In this document: positions 1 through 10,200 of the stretch, one piece after another
Layout: each line of letters begins with the position of its first letter
How positions within the stretch are numbered: the stretch's first letter is position 1
Notes under the pieces: generated by a model
Told to the model about the DNA's origin: nothing
Seen by the model: the letters and a program-made list of their open reading frames with translations, nothing else
Databases searched by the model: none
NCBI GenBank assembly: GCA_012934845.2
Contig: WNNJ02002992.1
Span: forward strand, 18,496-82,495
DNA from: Pomphorhynchus laevis
Taxonomy: Eukaryota > Acanthocephala > Palaeacanthocephala > Echinorhynchida > Pomphorhynchidae
Length of the DNA: 64,000 nucleotides
Reading direction: 5' to 3'
Translations under genes and position numbers: made by a program

Positions 1-230
1 GTCCAGACAACTCCACAGGGCAGGACTCATCAGTGGACGTCCCAGTATCATCTATGTTTCGTCCCTCAACATGCACTATATTGACGACAATTATGGTGGT
101 CCTCCATCAGATTGAAATTAAGCATTGAAATCGCCTTGTTGGAAGTCGGTTGAAATTCATTTTATTGAGATACTTCCGGACATCTTCGAATAACTTGTAT
201 TTTAGCAGACTAACTTGTATTTTATACAAA
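1..230 (-). repeat. Inverted satellite unit at array edge
   Basis: This stretch is the reverse complement of most of one 258-bp satellite unit. Read on the minus strand it holds the CTGATGAG motif, the GTTGTCTGGAC motif and GAGGGACGAAAC in the same relative layout as the units that follow. Near 215-240 the orientation flips: the inverted copy ends around a duplicated AACTTGTATTTTA segment and the direct array begins with TATAGTGCATGCTGAGGG. The array therefore has an inversion or head-to-head junction at its left edge, and it may continue in opposite orientation beyond the window. Confidence 0.85.
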
Positions 231-3200
231 CTTGTATATAGTGCATGCTGAGGGACGAAACAACAGCGGTAGGGACGTCCATTGATGAGTGCCGCATTGT
301 GGAGTTGTCTGGACAGCATGGTTTTAGTCGTAACGCAACCTGATAACTGAAGCTATTATGTAGCCAGCTAAAATACAAGTTAGCCGAATAGGTCCGGAAA
401 TATCTCAATAAAATGAAATTCAACCGACTTTCAACAAGGCGATTTGAATGCTTCATTTCAATCTGATGGAGGACCACCATTTTTATAGTCAATATAGTGC
501 ATGCTAAGGGACGAAACAACGATGACGCAAGGACGTCCACTGATGAGTCACGCCCTGTGGAGTTGTCTAAACAGCATGCTTTCTGTCGTAATGCGACCTG
601 ATAGCTGTAAGCTATTATGTAGCCAGCTAAAATACAAGTTAGTCGAAGAGGTCCGGAAATATCTCAAAAAAATGAAATTCAATCGACTTCCAACAAGGCG
701 ATTTCAATGCTTCATTTCAATACGATGGAGGACAACCATGTTTATCGTCAAAAAAGTGCATGCTAAGAGACGAAACAACGATGGTACATGGACGTCCACT
801 GATGAGTCCCGCCCTGTAGAGTTGTCTGGACAGCATGCTTTCTGTCGTAATGCGACCTGATAGCTGAAGCTATTATGTGGCAAGCTAAAATACAAGTTAG
901 TCGAAGAGGTTTAAAAATATCTCAATAAAATGAAATTCAAACGACTACAAACAAGGCGATTTCAATGCTTCATTTTAATCTGATAGAGGACCACCATGTT
1001 TATCGTCAATATAGTGCATGCTGAGGGACAAAACAACAATGATACAGGGACGTCCACTAATGAGTGCCGCCCAGTGGAGTTGTCTGGACAGCGTGCTTTC
1101 TATCGTAATGCGACCTGATAGCTGAAGCAATTATGTAGCTTGCAAAAATACAAGTTAGTCGAAGAGGTCCGGAAATATCTCAATAAAATGAAATTCAACC
1201 GACTTCCAACAAAGCGATTTCAATGCGTCATTTCAATCTGATGGATGACTACCATTTTTATCGTCAATATAGTGCATGCTGAGGGACGAAACAACGATGA
1301 TACGAAGACGTCCACTGGTAAGTTCCGCACTGTGCGGTTGTCTGGACAGCATGCTTTCTGTCGCAATGCGACCTGATAGCTGAAGCTATTATGAAGCCAG
1401 CTAAAATACAAGTTAGTCGAAGAGGTTCGGAAGTATCCCAATAAAATGAAATTCAACCGACTTCCAACAAAGCGATTTCAACGCCTCATTTCAATCTGAT
1501 GGAAGACCACCATGTTGATCGTCAATATAGTGCATGCTGAGGGACGAAACAACGATGATAGAGGGACACCCGCTGATGAGTCCCGCCATGTGGAGTTGTC
1601 TGGACAGCATGCTTTCTGTCGTAATGCGACCTGATAGCTAATCAATTATGTAGCCAGCTAAAATACAAGTTAGTCGAAGAGGTCAAAAATATCTTAATAA
1701 AATGAAATTCAACCGACTTCCAACAAAGCGATTTCAATGCTTCATTTCAATCTGATGGAGGACTACCATGTTTATCGTCAATATAGTGCATGCTGAGGGA
1801 CGCAACAACGATGATACAGACACGTCTACTGATGAGTCTCGCACTGTGCGGTTGTCTGGACAGCATGCTTTCTTTCGTAATGCGACCATATAGCTTAAGC
1901 TATTATGAAGCCAGCTAAAATACAAGTTAGTCGAAGAGCTCCGGAAATATCCCAATAAAATGAAATTCAACCGACTTCCAACAAGGCGATTTCAATGCTT
2001 CATTTCAATCTGATGGAAGACCACTATGTTGATCGTAAATACAGTGCATGCTGAGGGACGAAACAACGATGATACAAGGACGCCCACTGACAGGTCCCGC
2101 CCTGTGGAGTTGTCTGGACAGAATGCTTTCTGTCGAAATGCGACCTGACTGCTTTAGCTATAATGTAGCCAGCTAAACTACAAGTTAGTCGAAGAGGTCC
2201 GGAAATATCTCAATAAAATGAAATTCAACCGACTTCCGACAAGGCGATTTCAATGCTTCATTTCAATCTGATGGAGGACCACCATGTTTATCGTCAATAT
2301 AGTGCATGCTGAGGGACGAAACAACGATGATACAGAGACGTCCACTGATGAGTCCCGCCATGTAGAGTTGTCTGGACAGCATGCTTTCTGTCGTAATGCG
2401 ATCTGACCGCTGAAGCAATTATGTAGCCAGGTAAAATTCAAGTTAGTCGAATAGGTCCGGAAATATCTCAATAAAATGAAATTCAACCGACTTCACAAAA
2501 GGCGATTTCCATGCTTCATTTTAATCTGATGGAGGACCACCATGTTTATCGTCAATATAGTGCATGCTGAGGGACGAAACAACGATGATACAGGGACGTC
2601 CACTGATGAGTCCCGCCCTGTGGAGTTGTCTGGACAGCATGCTTTCTGTCGTAATGCGACCTGATAGCTGAAGCTATTATGTAGCCAGCTAAAATACAAG
2701 TTAGTCGAAGAGGTCCGGAAATATCTCAATAAAATGAAATTCAACCGAATTCCAACAAGGCGATTTCAGTGCTTCATTTCAATCTTATGGAGGACCACCA
2801 TGTCCAATAATAAGTCACTGCTTGTGAAGTTGTCTGGACAGCATGCTTTCTGTCGTAATGCGACCTGATAGCTGAAGCTATTATGTAGCCAGCTAAAATA
2901 CAAGTTAACCGAAGAGGTCCGGAAAAATCTCAATAAAATGAAATTCAACCGACTTCCAACAAGGCGATTTCAATGCTTCATTTCAATCTGATGGAGGACC
3001 ACACTGTTTATCGTCAATATAGTGCATGCTGAGGGACGAAACAACGATGATACAGGGACGTCCACTGATGAGTCCCGCCCTGTGGAGTTGTCTGGACAGC
3101 ATGCTTTCTGTCGTAATGCGACCTGATAGCTGAAGCTATTATGTAGCCAGCTAAAATACAAGTTAGTCGAAGAGGTCCGGAAATATCTCAATAAAATGAA

Positions 3201-5037
3201 ATTCAACCGACTTCCAACAAGGCGATTTCATTGCTTCATTTCAATCTGATGGAGGACCACCATGTTTATCGTCAATATAGTGCAAGCTGAGGGACGAAAC
3301 AACGATGATACAAAGACGTCCACTGATGAGTCACGCCCTGTGGAGTTGTCTGGACAGCATGCTTTCTGTCGTAATGCGACCTGATAGCTGAAGCTATTAT
3401 GTAGCCAGCTAAAATACAAGTTAGTCGAAGAGGTTCGGAAATATCTCAATAAAATGAAATTCAACCGACTTCCAACAAGGCGATTTCAATGCTTCATTTC
3501 AATCTGATGGAGGACCACCATGTTTATCGTCAATATAGTGCATGCTGAGGGACGAAACAACGATGATACAGAGACGTCCACTGATGAGTCCCGCCCTGTG
3601 GAGTTGTCTGGACAGCATGCTTTCTGTCGTAATGCGACCTGATAGCTGAAGCTATTATGTAGCCAGCTAAAATACAAGTTAGTCGAAGAGGTCCGGAAAT
3701 ATCTCAATAAAATGAAATTCAACCGACTTCCAACAAGGCGATTTCAATGCTTCATTTCAATCTGATGGAGGACCACCATGTTTATCGTCAATATAGTGCA
3801 TGCTGAGGGACGAAACAACGATGATACAGGGACGTCCACTGATGAGTCCCGCCCTGTGGAGTTGTCTGGACAGCATGCTTTCTGTCGTAATGCGACCTGA
3901 TAGCTGAAGCTATTATGTAGCCAGCTAAAATACAAGTTAGTCGAAGAGGTCCGGAAATATCTCAATAAAATGAAATTCAACCGACTTCCAACAAGGCGAT
4001 TTCAATGCTTCATTTCAATCTGATGGAGGACCACCATGTTTATCGTCAATATAGTGCATGCTGAGGGACGAAACAACGATGATACAGGGACGTCCACTGA
4101 TGAGTCCCGCCCTGTGGAGTTGTCTGGACAGCATGCTTTCTGTCGTAATGCGACCTGATAGCTGAAGCTATTATGTAGCCAGCTAAAATACAAGTTAGTC
4201 GAAGAGGTCCGGAAATATCTCAATAAAATGAAATTCAACCGACTTCCAACAAGGCGATTTCAATGCTTCATTTCAATCTGATGGAGGACCACCATGTTTA
4301 TCGTCAATATAGTGCATGCTGAGGGACGAAACAACGATGATACAGGGACGTCCACTGATGAGTCCCGCCCTGTGGAGTTGTCTGGACAGCATGCTTTCTG
4401 TCGTAATGCGACCTGATAGCTGAAGCTATTATGTAGCCAGCTAAAATACAAGTTAGTCGAAGAGGTCCGGAAATATCTCAATAAAATGAAATTCAACCGA
4501 CTTCCAACAAGGCGATTTCAATGCTTCATTTCAATCTGATGGAGGACCACCATGTTTATCGTCAATATAGTGCATGCTGAGGGACGAAACAACGATGATA
4601 CAGAAGACGTCCACTGATGAGTCACGCCCTGTGGAGTTGTCTGGACAGCATGCTTTTTGACGTAATGCGACCTGATAGCTGAAGCTATTATGTAGCCAGC
4701 TAAAATACAAGTTAGTCGAAGAGGTCCGGAAATATCTCAATAAAATGAAATTCAACCGACTTCCAACAAGGCGATTTCAATGCTTCATTTTAATCTGATG
4801 GAGGACCACCATGTTTATCGTCAATATAGTGCATGCTGAGGGACGAAACAACGATGATACAGGGACGTCCACTGATGAGTCCCGCCCTGTGGAGTTGTCT
4901 GGACAGCATGCTTTCTGTCGTAATGCGACCTGATAGCTGAAGCTATTATGTAGCCAGCTAAAATACAAGTTAGTCGAAGAGGTCCGGAAATATCTCAATA
5001 AAATGAAATTCAACCGACTTCCAACAATGCGATTTCA
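231..5037 (+). repeat. 258-bp satellite array, about 19 units
   Basis: GGGACGAAAC or a close variant recurs near 252, 508, 767, 1025, 1283, 1541, 1797, 2055, 2313, 2572, 3032, 3290, 3549, 3807, 4065, 4323, 4581 and 4839, a period of 258 bp. One unit near 2745-2949 is short (about 204 bp) and lacks the segment with GGGACGAAAC and CTGATGAG. Units from about 2500 onward are nearly identical. Units from 231 to 2490 are more diverged, and alternate units share private variants, for example the pair near 1295 and 1815, giving a 516-bp dimeric higher order. The minus strand shows a repeated 78-codon open frame only because 258 is divisible by three. The array breaks off at about 5037 into unrelated AT-rich DNA. 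Confidence 0.97.
3834..4129 (+). ncRNA. Interlocked hammerhead ribozyme (one of many in the array)
   Basis: Representative copy; the same layout repeats every 258 bp. Seen in the sequence: strand 1 is GUCCA-CUGAUGA-GUCCC at 3834-3850, strand 2 is GGGAC-GAAA-CAAC at 4065-4077, and strand 3 is GUUG-U-C followed by UGGAC at 4119-4129. They give a 5-bp stem I, a 5-bp stem II with the usual G10.1-C11.1 pair, and a stem III starting A15.1-U16.1 and C15.2-G16.2. The predicted cut is after C4124 (a GUC site). Loop II is about 214 nt, and loop III contains the next unit's strand 1. Hammerheads in satellites are known in newts, schistosomes and cave crickets, and discontinuous ones in mammalian CLEC2 transcripts. 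The interleaved layout and the activity are my inference. Confidence 0.8.
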
Positions 5038-5040
5038 ACG

Positions 5041-5669
5041 TTTCGTAATAATTTTCTTTATGATGTAAAAAAGTTAATATTTGTACTTTTGATTACCTGA
5101 AAAATTTAATTTCTCTTGATTATAATGTATCTGGAAGAATCTGTCGTATTTCGATATATTTTACTCTATTAACTGCGTCGGTAGTTTATGGGTTTTATAT
5201 AGGAAACCTATATTTTTCTTACTTTTCTCTATTTTAATGTTCCATAAAGGGGTTGTTAAATAAATTGCGATTTAAGTATAATTTAATAGCGAAAATCATT
5301 ATTCAACATCTACAAAATGTCATAATGTAATTGAATATCGCGTTTCTTTGTAATAATTTATATTTGTATTTATGACAAAATACACTTAAAGATAATGATG
5401 ATTGTCATGTTTCTCTATTGTAGATTTTGAGATAGATATTAGAGAATTTAACATCTTGTTATTCTTATGTGATTATTTCACTACAACATACGAATTTTCT
5501 AAGTTTTTAAATATTTGAAAATAATATTCACCAGATAAATATCAATAGAAAAAATTTTTAAATAATTTTAAAATTCTGTACACATTTGGATTCATAAGCA
5601 AGCTTTAACAGATGAACATTATATGAGTGTATTTATTTGCAAGGAACATAAGTTCACTGTGAATGTATT
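5041..5669. other. AT-rich non-coding DNA
   Basis: Very AT-rich sequence after the satellite. I see no supported gene, RNA or clear repeat here. Confidence 0.6.
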
Positions 5670-5800
5670 CGCTGAATATTCATATTGGATCACCGTTGCA
5701 ATTTGTAGCTTTCTGTGACCCAAGTGTTGAACACGTGGCATATACTACTCGCCATCGTATTGTTGTGAGGCAGTAAATTTGTAATTTCAGATATCTAAAA
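5670..5800 (+). repeat. Short dispersed repeat, related to 8075-8330
   Basis: A segment containing TTCGCTGAATATTCAT, GGATCACCGTTGCAATTTG, TAGCTTTCTGTGACCCAAG and CATATACTACTCGCCATCG. The same order of motifs recurs about two and a half times in tandem at 8075-8330. Not coding in any convincing frame. Confidence 0.7.
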
Positions 5801-5810
5801 TTACAAATTA

Positions 5811-6480
5811 TGTTGGGTCGAGGTAGTAAATTAAGGTATGTAAGGTCGAGAAATAGGGCCAAAACCTGATAGCATAGCAGTTCCTCTTGATAACCTATAA
5901 TTCTAATTATGATACAACGTCTGTTACTTATTAGTCAATTCATAAAAATTGGCTTTAATTTAAAATTTCAATTTTTTATTTCAACATGATATAATTTATA
6001 TAAAATCTTATAAGAATTATTTATAATTTATTATTTAATTATCTGACTTTTATTTAGCATTGTTTTTACGAATGGATAATAAATAATTTATTTTGTACTA
6101 TATAGAATAGAATACTAGATAATAAAATTTCAACACTAAATATTATTACTAAATATCTTACTAAATATTATTACATAATAGTATTACTTATTCTAGAGTA
6201 TACTATTAATATATACTATTAATATATTAATTTATACTATTAATTATTTATTATCTAATTTTTAAATTTTGATTTATTGATTAAGCATTATTATAATTTT
6301 TATTTATTTTTTATTACTTATTCTAGAGTATACTATTAATATATACTATTAATATATTAATTTATACTATTAATTGTTTATTATCTAATTATTAAATTTT
6401 GATTTATTGATTAAGCATTATTATAATTTTTATTTATTTTTTATTTTATAATTATATTAAATTGATTAAATAAAATTTTA
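5811..6480 (+). mobile_element. Penelope-like element tail with internal duplication
   Basis: Contains the family's tail motifs in order: TGATAGCATAGCAGTTCCTC, then a TGATAACCTATAATTC variant, ACAACGTCTGTTA, TTATTAGTCAATTCATAAA, then the AT-rich stretch. Two near-identical copies of about 130 bp at about 6180-6309 and 6310-6440 follow, each starting TTACTTATTCTAGAGTATAC. The first pseudoknot arm is disrupted here, so this looks old. No coding part is attached. Confidence 0.65.
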
Positions 6481-7390
6481 TTATCAAAATTTCAATATTT
6501 CAATTCTTCCAACAAATTTAGCCCGTCAAATTTGTTTAGCAATTAAAAATAAAGTTCAAATTAGCAACAAATTAGTTCAGCAATATTAATATATTTTATA
6601 TAATATAATATTAATATAATATTAATATTAATATATTTATGTTCTTTAATTCATAAATCAGGTTTGTGAATCTCGAAATCAATTTGATAAAACATCAAAT
6701 TAATTAGTGTCCCAATAACAAATAAGATTAACAAGAAATCAATAATCTCGTAAAAACAAAAGATTGCAATATTTCAATTCTTTCAACAAATTTAGCCCGT
6801 CAAATTTGTTCAGCAATTAAAAATAAAGTTCAAATTAGTAACAAATTCCTCTGAACAACATAGCAACGGGGCCAAATACATGCTAACGACGTATTTCCTC
6901 TTATAAAATTTGATAATTTAGTGTATCTTATTCTAATACAAAGTATATTATTTATTATCCATAAAAAAATTTCGCTTAATGGTTTAAATTAATATTTTTT
7001 ATAATATTTTGTTGATTTATACATTTTACTATTTTCTGCTCGATTTTTTTAATTTATTTTAATTTTTTTATCATATTCTGTTTGATTGTATTTTGTTGAT
7101 TATAAATAATTTAAATGATTATGAAACGTTTAAACGATTATAAATAATCTAAATAACATAATATGATTAACATAATATAATACAAAGCGACAATGAAAAT
7201 ACAAACTGAATTTATTAAGAAAATTTTTTATTTATTGGAATTTATGTATCTTATCTATTTATTTTATATCAATTTTTTATAAATTACTAATAAATTACGA
7301 ATTTATTGTAAAAATATAAATATTAAAGAACCTCCTTAATAATAAAAATCTAAATGTTGAAGTTATGAATGTTGAAAGTAATTTTTTCAA
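6481..7390. repeat. AT-rich DNA with a repeated segment and PLE scraps
   Basis: A segment of about 85 bp with AATTTAGCCCGTCAAATTTG and AATAAAGTTCAAATTAG occurs twice, at about 6488-6575 and 6763-6850. It is followed at 6855-6960 by a minus-strand PLE-tail scrap (AACATAGCAACGGGGCC, then TATTTCCTC and a TATTATTTATTATCC stretch). The remainder is low-complexity AT with no supported gene. Confidence 0.6.
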
Positions 7391-7746
7391 ACGTACTTTA
7401 ATTTTTGGACACAAAACTTTGTTTTCGGATTGTAGAATCGTATTAGTCACTACGATTGCCTCAAATCGTACTTTGCTCTAAAGAGTAAGAGCTTGTCCAC
7501 TGAATATTCCGTGAGTGCATATAGCATAAATCGAACTGGCTTTCGCCGCCTTAAGTTTTTCAGCTGCAAAGCAAAACATCCCACATGTATCTGCCATGTC
7601 ATCAACTAGTATAGCAATTTTGTTTTCAACGTCACCAACCAAAACCATATTGTCAACTTCATTTCTCGTTTGCGTTCCTTGTGTATTAGAGCGAAGTCAA
7701 TGTTTCATAGATCAGCAATAGAAGTCACCCTTTTGACACCACCAGA
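7391..7746 (-). pseudogene. Ribose-phosphate pyrophosphokinase (PRPP synthetase) pseudogene fragment
   Basis: PRPP synthetase makes phosphoribosyl pyrophosphate from ribose-5-phosphate and ATP for nucleotide synthesis. Minus-strand translation gives the family's C-terminal half in order: [34 protein letters not shown], the ribose-phosphate loop [23 protein letters not shown], then FEAIVVTNTI. The match to animal PRPS1/2 is close. It is broken: an in-frame TGA lies at 7705-7707 between the IAD and DFAL blocks, one base is missing between KERKR and NEVD, and a TAG at 7478-7480 follows [10 protein letters not shown]. After KIKV the homology fades. No introns or flanking exons are visible, which fits a retrocopy or a decayed duplicate. 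No other PRPS gene is in the window. Confidence 0.9.
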
Positions 7747-7964
7747 ATAATATAATATAATATAATTATATTATATTTATAATATAATTTATTTCTTTTT
7801 ATTTATTTCTTTTTTATTCTATAATAATATTAAATATAATAATATAATAATATTGTATACTCAGTTAGCTGAATTTATCCTCCTGTTTTATTGTTATGTA
7901 ATTATTTCAGCTAAATTGGTTAATCAGATCAGCTAACCGAGTCTAACTATTTTATTGACCCAAG

Positions 7965-8330
7965 AAAGTGACCCACTTGGGTCACTTTCTTGGGTCACTT
8001 TCTCTGTGTGAAAGTGGGTCACTTTCACAGTGTGAAAGTGGGTCACTTTGTGAAAGTGGCCACTTGGGTCACTTTCTCAGTGTTGAACACGTGACATATA
8101 CTACTCGCCATCGTTCGCTGAATATTCATCTTAGATAACCGTTGCAAATTGTAGCTTTCTGTGACCCAAATGTTGAACGCGTGACATATACTACTCGCCA
8201 TCGTTCGAGGAATATTCATCTTGGATCACCGTTGCAATTTGTAGCTTTCTGTGATCCAAGTGTTGAACACGGCATATACTACTAGCCAGCATACTGTTGT
8301 GAAGCGTAAATTTGTAATTTCAGATATCCT
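7965..8330 (+). repeat. Hairpin-forming short repeats and about 95-bp tandem units
   Basis: From 7965 to about 8075 the motifs GAAAGTGGGTCACTTTC and GTGACCCACTTGGGTCAC recur in both orientations and can pair with each other. From 8075 to 8330 a unit of about 95 bp with TTGAACACGTGACATATAC and GATCACCGTTGCAATTTG repeats about two and a half times. It is related to 5670-5800. No coding potential is seen. Confidence 0.75.
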
Positions 8331-9055
8331 CCTGTTTTATTGTTATGTAATTATTTCAGCTAAATTGGTTAATCAGATCAGCTAAACGAGTCTAACTATT
8401 TTATTTGTTGCTAGGTTCAATTCAAATATATTCACTGAATATTCATATTGGATCACCGTTTCAATTTTTAGCAATTGCAAAGGTGAATTTGCAATATATA
8501 GTATAAATCAATTTATACCACATATAAATTATAAATTGGTTAATAAAATCAGTTGAGTCTACGTATTTTATAATATTTGTAAATTAAAATATAATTATAA
8601 AATATTTTATATTATTTATATAAAATGATAGTTTAAAATTGCAATTTAAAATAGGAGCTGCTAGGTTATTAAATAAAACATCAAATCAGCTAACTGAGTT
8701 TACTTAGTTAGCTGATTACTAATTATTTTATAATTATAAAATGATAAAAAATAATAATAAAAAATATTAATTCTAAATCAAAATTTAAAACTTAAAAGAT
8801 TTTTATAATTAAAATCAAGTTAAAAAATGAAATTTAAAATAAATATCATTTTTATGAATTGACTAATAAATAACATACGAAATTTCACCTATTACTGATT
8901 TCTTATTAGATACAATTTCGGCGACAAAGTAGAGTCTGTGTAAGAATCGGTGAACTTGACGCTGTGTAAATGTAAGAAAACTTAAACACAAACTAAATTA
9001 TAAATTTAGTGCGCAAAATGAAAACTGAAATTATTAAGTACCACCAGCATTTTGA
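8331..9055. other. AT-rich DNA with a minus-strand PLE-tail remnant
   Basis: Mostly low-complexity AT. Around 8695-8880 the minus strand carries the AT-rich end of the Penelope-like tail (CTGAGTTTACTTAGTTAGC, AATCAAGTTAAAAAATG, GAATTGACTAATAAATAAC). No gene is supported. Confidence 0.55.
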
Positions 9056-9155
9056 GTTCAGACTGACATGATGGAATTGGCAGGGATTTCAGAGGCTCAA
9101 ATCGTTCCGGGTCTAGTTTGAAGCTACCATTTTTGATCTGATATCCGAGAATTAA
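9056..9155 (-). mobile_element. Gypsy retrotransposon fragment (fossil)
   Basis: About 100 bp nearly identical to the minus-strand gypsy element near 37572-37672. It ends at the same junction with a Penelope-like tail. This is a broken fossil fragment duplicated together with its neighbour. Confidence 0.85.
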
Positions 9156-9962
9156 ATTAGCTAACTGAGTCTACGTATTGTTATATAATTATAAAATAAA
9201 CAAAACATAATAATGCTAAATCAAAATTTAATAATTAAATAATAAAATTAATAAATGTTTTTAAATTTTCTATAATTTAAATCAAGTTAAAAAATAAAAA
9301 ATTGAAATTTAAAATAAACGTCATTTTTATAAATTGACTAATAAATAACAGACGTTGTATCAGAATAAGAATTAGAGGTCATCAGGAGGAACTGCTATGC
9401 TATCAGGTTTCGGCCCCTAACTCCTCTACCCAACATAGCAGCGGGGCCAAATACATGCTAATGATGTATTTCCTCTGAAATAACTATCTAGTATCTTATT
9501 CTAATGCAAAGTATATTATTTATTATCCATCCATAAAAATTTGCCACTTAAGAGTTTAAATTTATTCTTTATATTATTGTGTTGATTTATATATTTTACT
9601 ATTTTCTGCTTGATGTTATTTTTATAGTAACCTAGTTTAAAATATGTATCTATTAAATTATTTAAATGATTTTGAAGAAAGCCAATATCATTACATATTG
9701 TTGCAATTCTTAAAATTTTATTATTTAATGTATTATATTTTATATTATATGGTATGCATGAATGATCATGCAAAAATATGTTTCTTGTAAATTTAAATAT
9801 GTCATCTTTACGATATAAATTAATAGTAGTTTTAGTTAATGTTAATTTAATGTTCATATCAAGATATACACCTTCTTTATCATCAATATTAGATTTATTA
9901 AGAATAAGGCTACCTGATGAATTTTTCGAAATTATTATAGTTAAATATACATAAAATTTCAT
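9156..9962 (-). mobile_element. Penelope-like element 3' part (tail plus RT C-terminus)
   Basis: Read on the minus strand, a coding segment of about 148 codons (9962-9516) ends in KLLSGKFLWMDNK, the same C-terminus as the copy at 38041. It starts 5'-truncated at about GSLILNKSNIDDKEG. Downstream lies the family's 3' tail with pseudoknot arms CTGCTATG (9392-9399), GGCCCC (9412-9417), CATAGCAG (9434-9441) and GGGGCC (9443-9448), then the AT-rich end at ATTAGCTAACTGAG. The junction with gypsy at 9155 matches that at 37672, so this block is a duplicate of that region. Confidence 0.88.
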
Positions 9963-10200
9963 TTAATTTAAAAATAATTTTAAATGAAATATTTCCTCTG
10001 ATTAAATTTGATTATCTAGTATCTTATTCTAATGCAAAGTATATTATTTATTATCCATCCATAAAAATTTGCCACTTAAGAGTTTAAATTTATTCTTTAT
10101 ATTATTGTGTGATTTATATATTTTACTATTTTCTGCTTGATGTTATTTTTATAGTAACCTAGTTTAAAATATGCATCTATTAAATTATTTAAATGATATC
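9963..10200 (-). mobile_element. Second partial copy of the PLE C-terminal segment
   Basis: Repeats the 9480-9680 sequence, including CTTATTCTAATGCAAAG, ATTATCCATCCATAAAAA and TTTTCTGCTTGATG, directly beside the first copy. It holds only the last part of the reverse transcriptase open frame. Confidence 0.85.

Noticed and set aside
3834-3871. Conventional contiguous hammerhead within one unit
   Set aside because: GUCCA/UGGAC and CUGAUGA are present locally, but no GAAA lies between them; the GAAA strand is upstream, so only the split or pseudoknotted fold works.
1220-5013. Repeated 78-codon minus-strand open frames in the satellite
   Set aside because: They exist because the unit is 258 bp (86 codons); the reading is interrupted in each unit, and older units lose the frame without sign of selection.
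231-5037. CRISPR-like array
   Set aside because: Whole units are repeated without unique spacers, and the context is eukaryotic.
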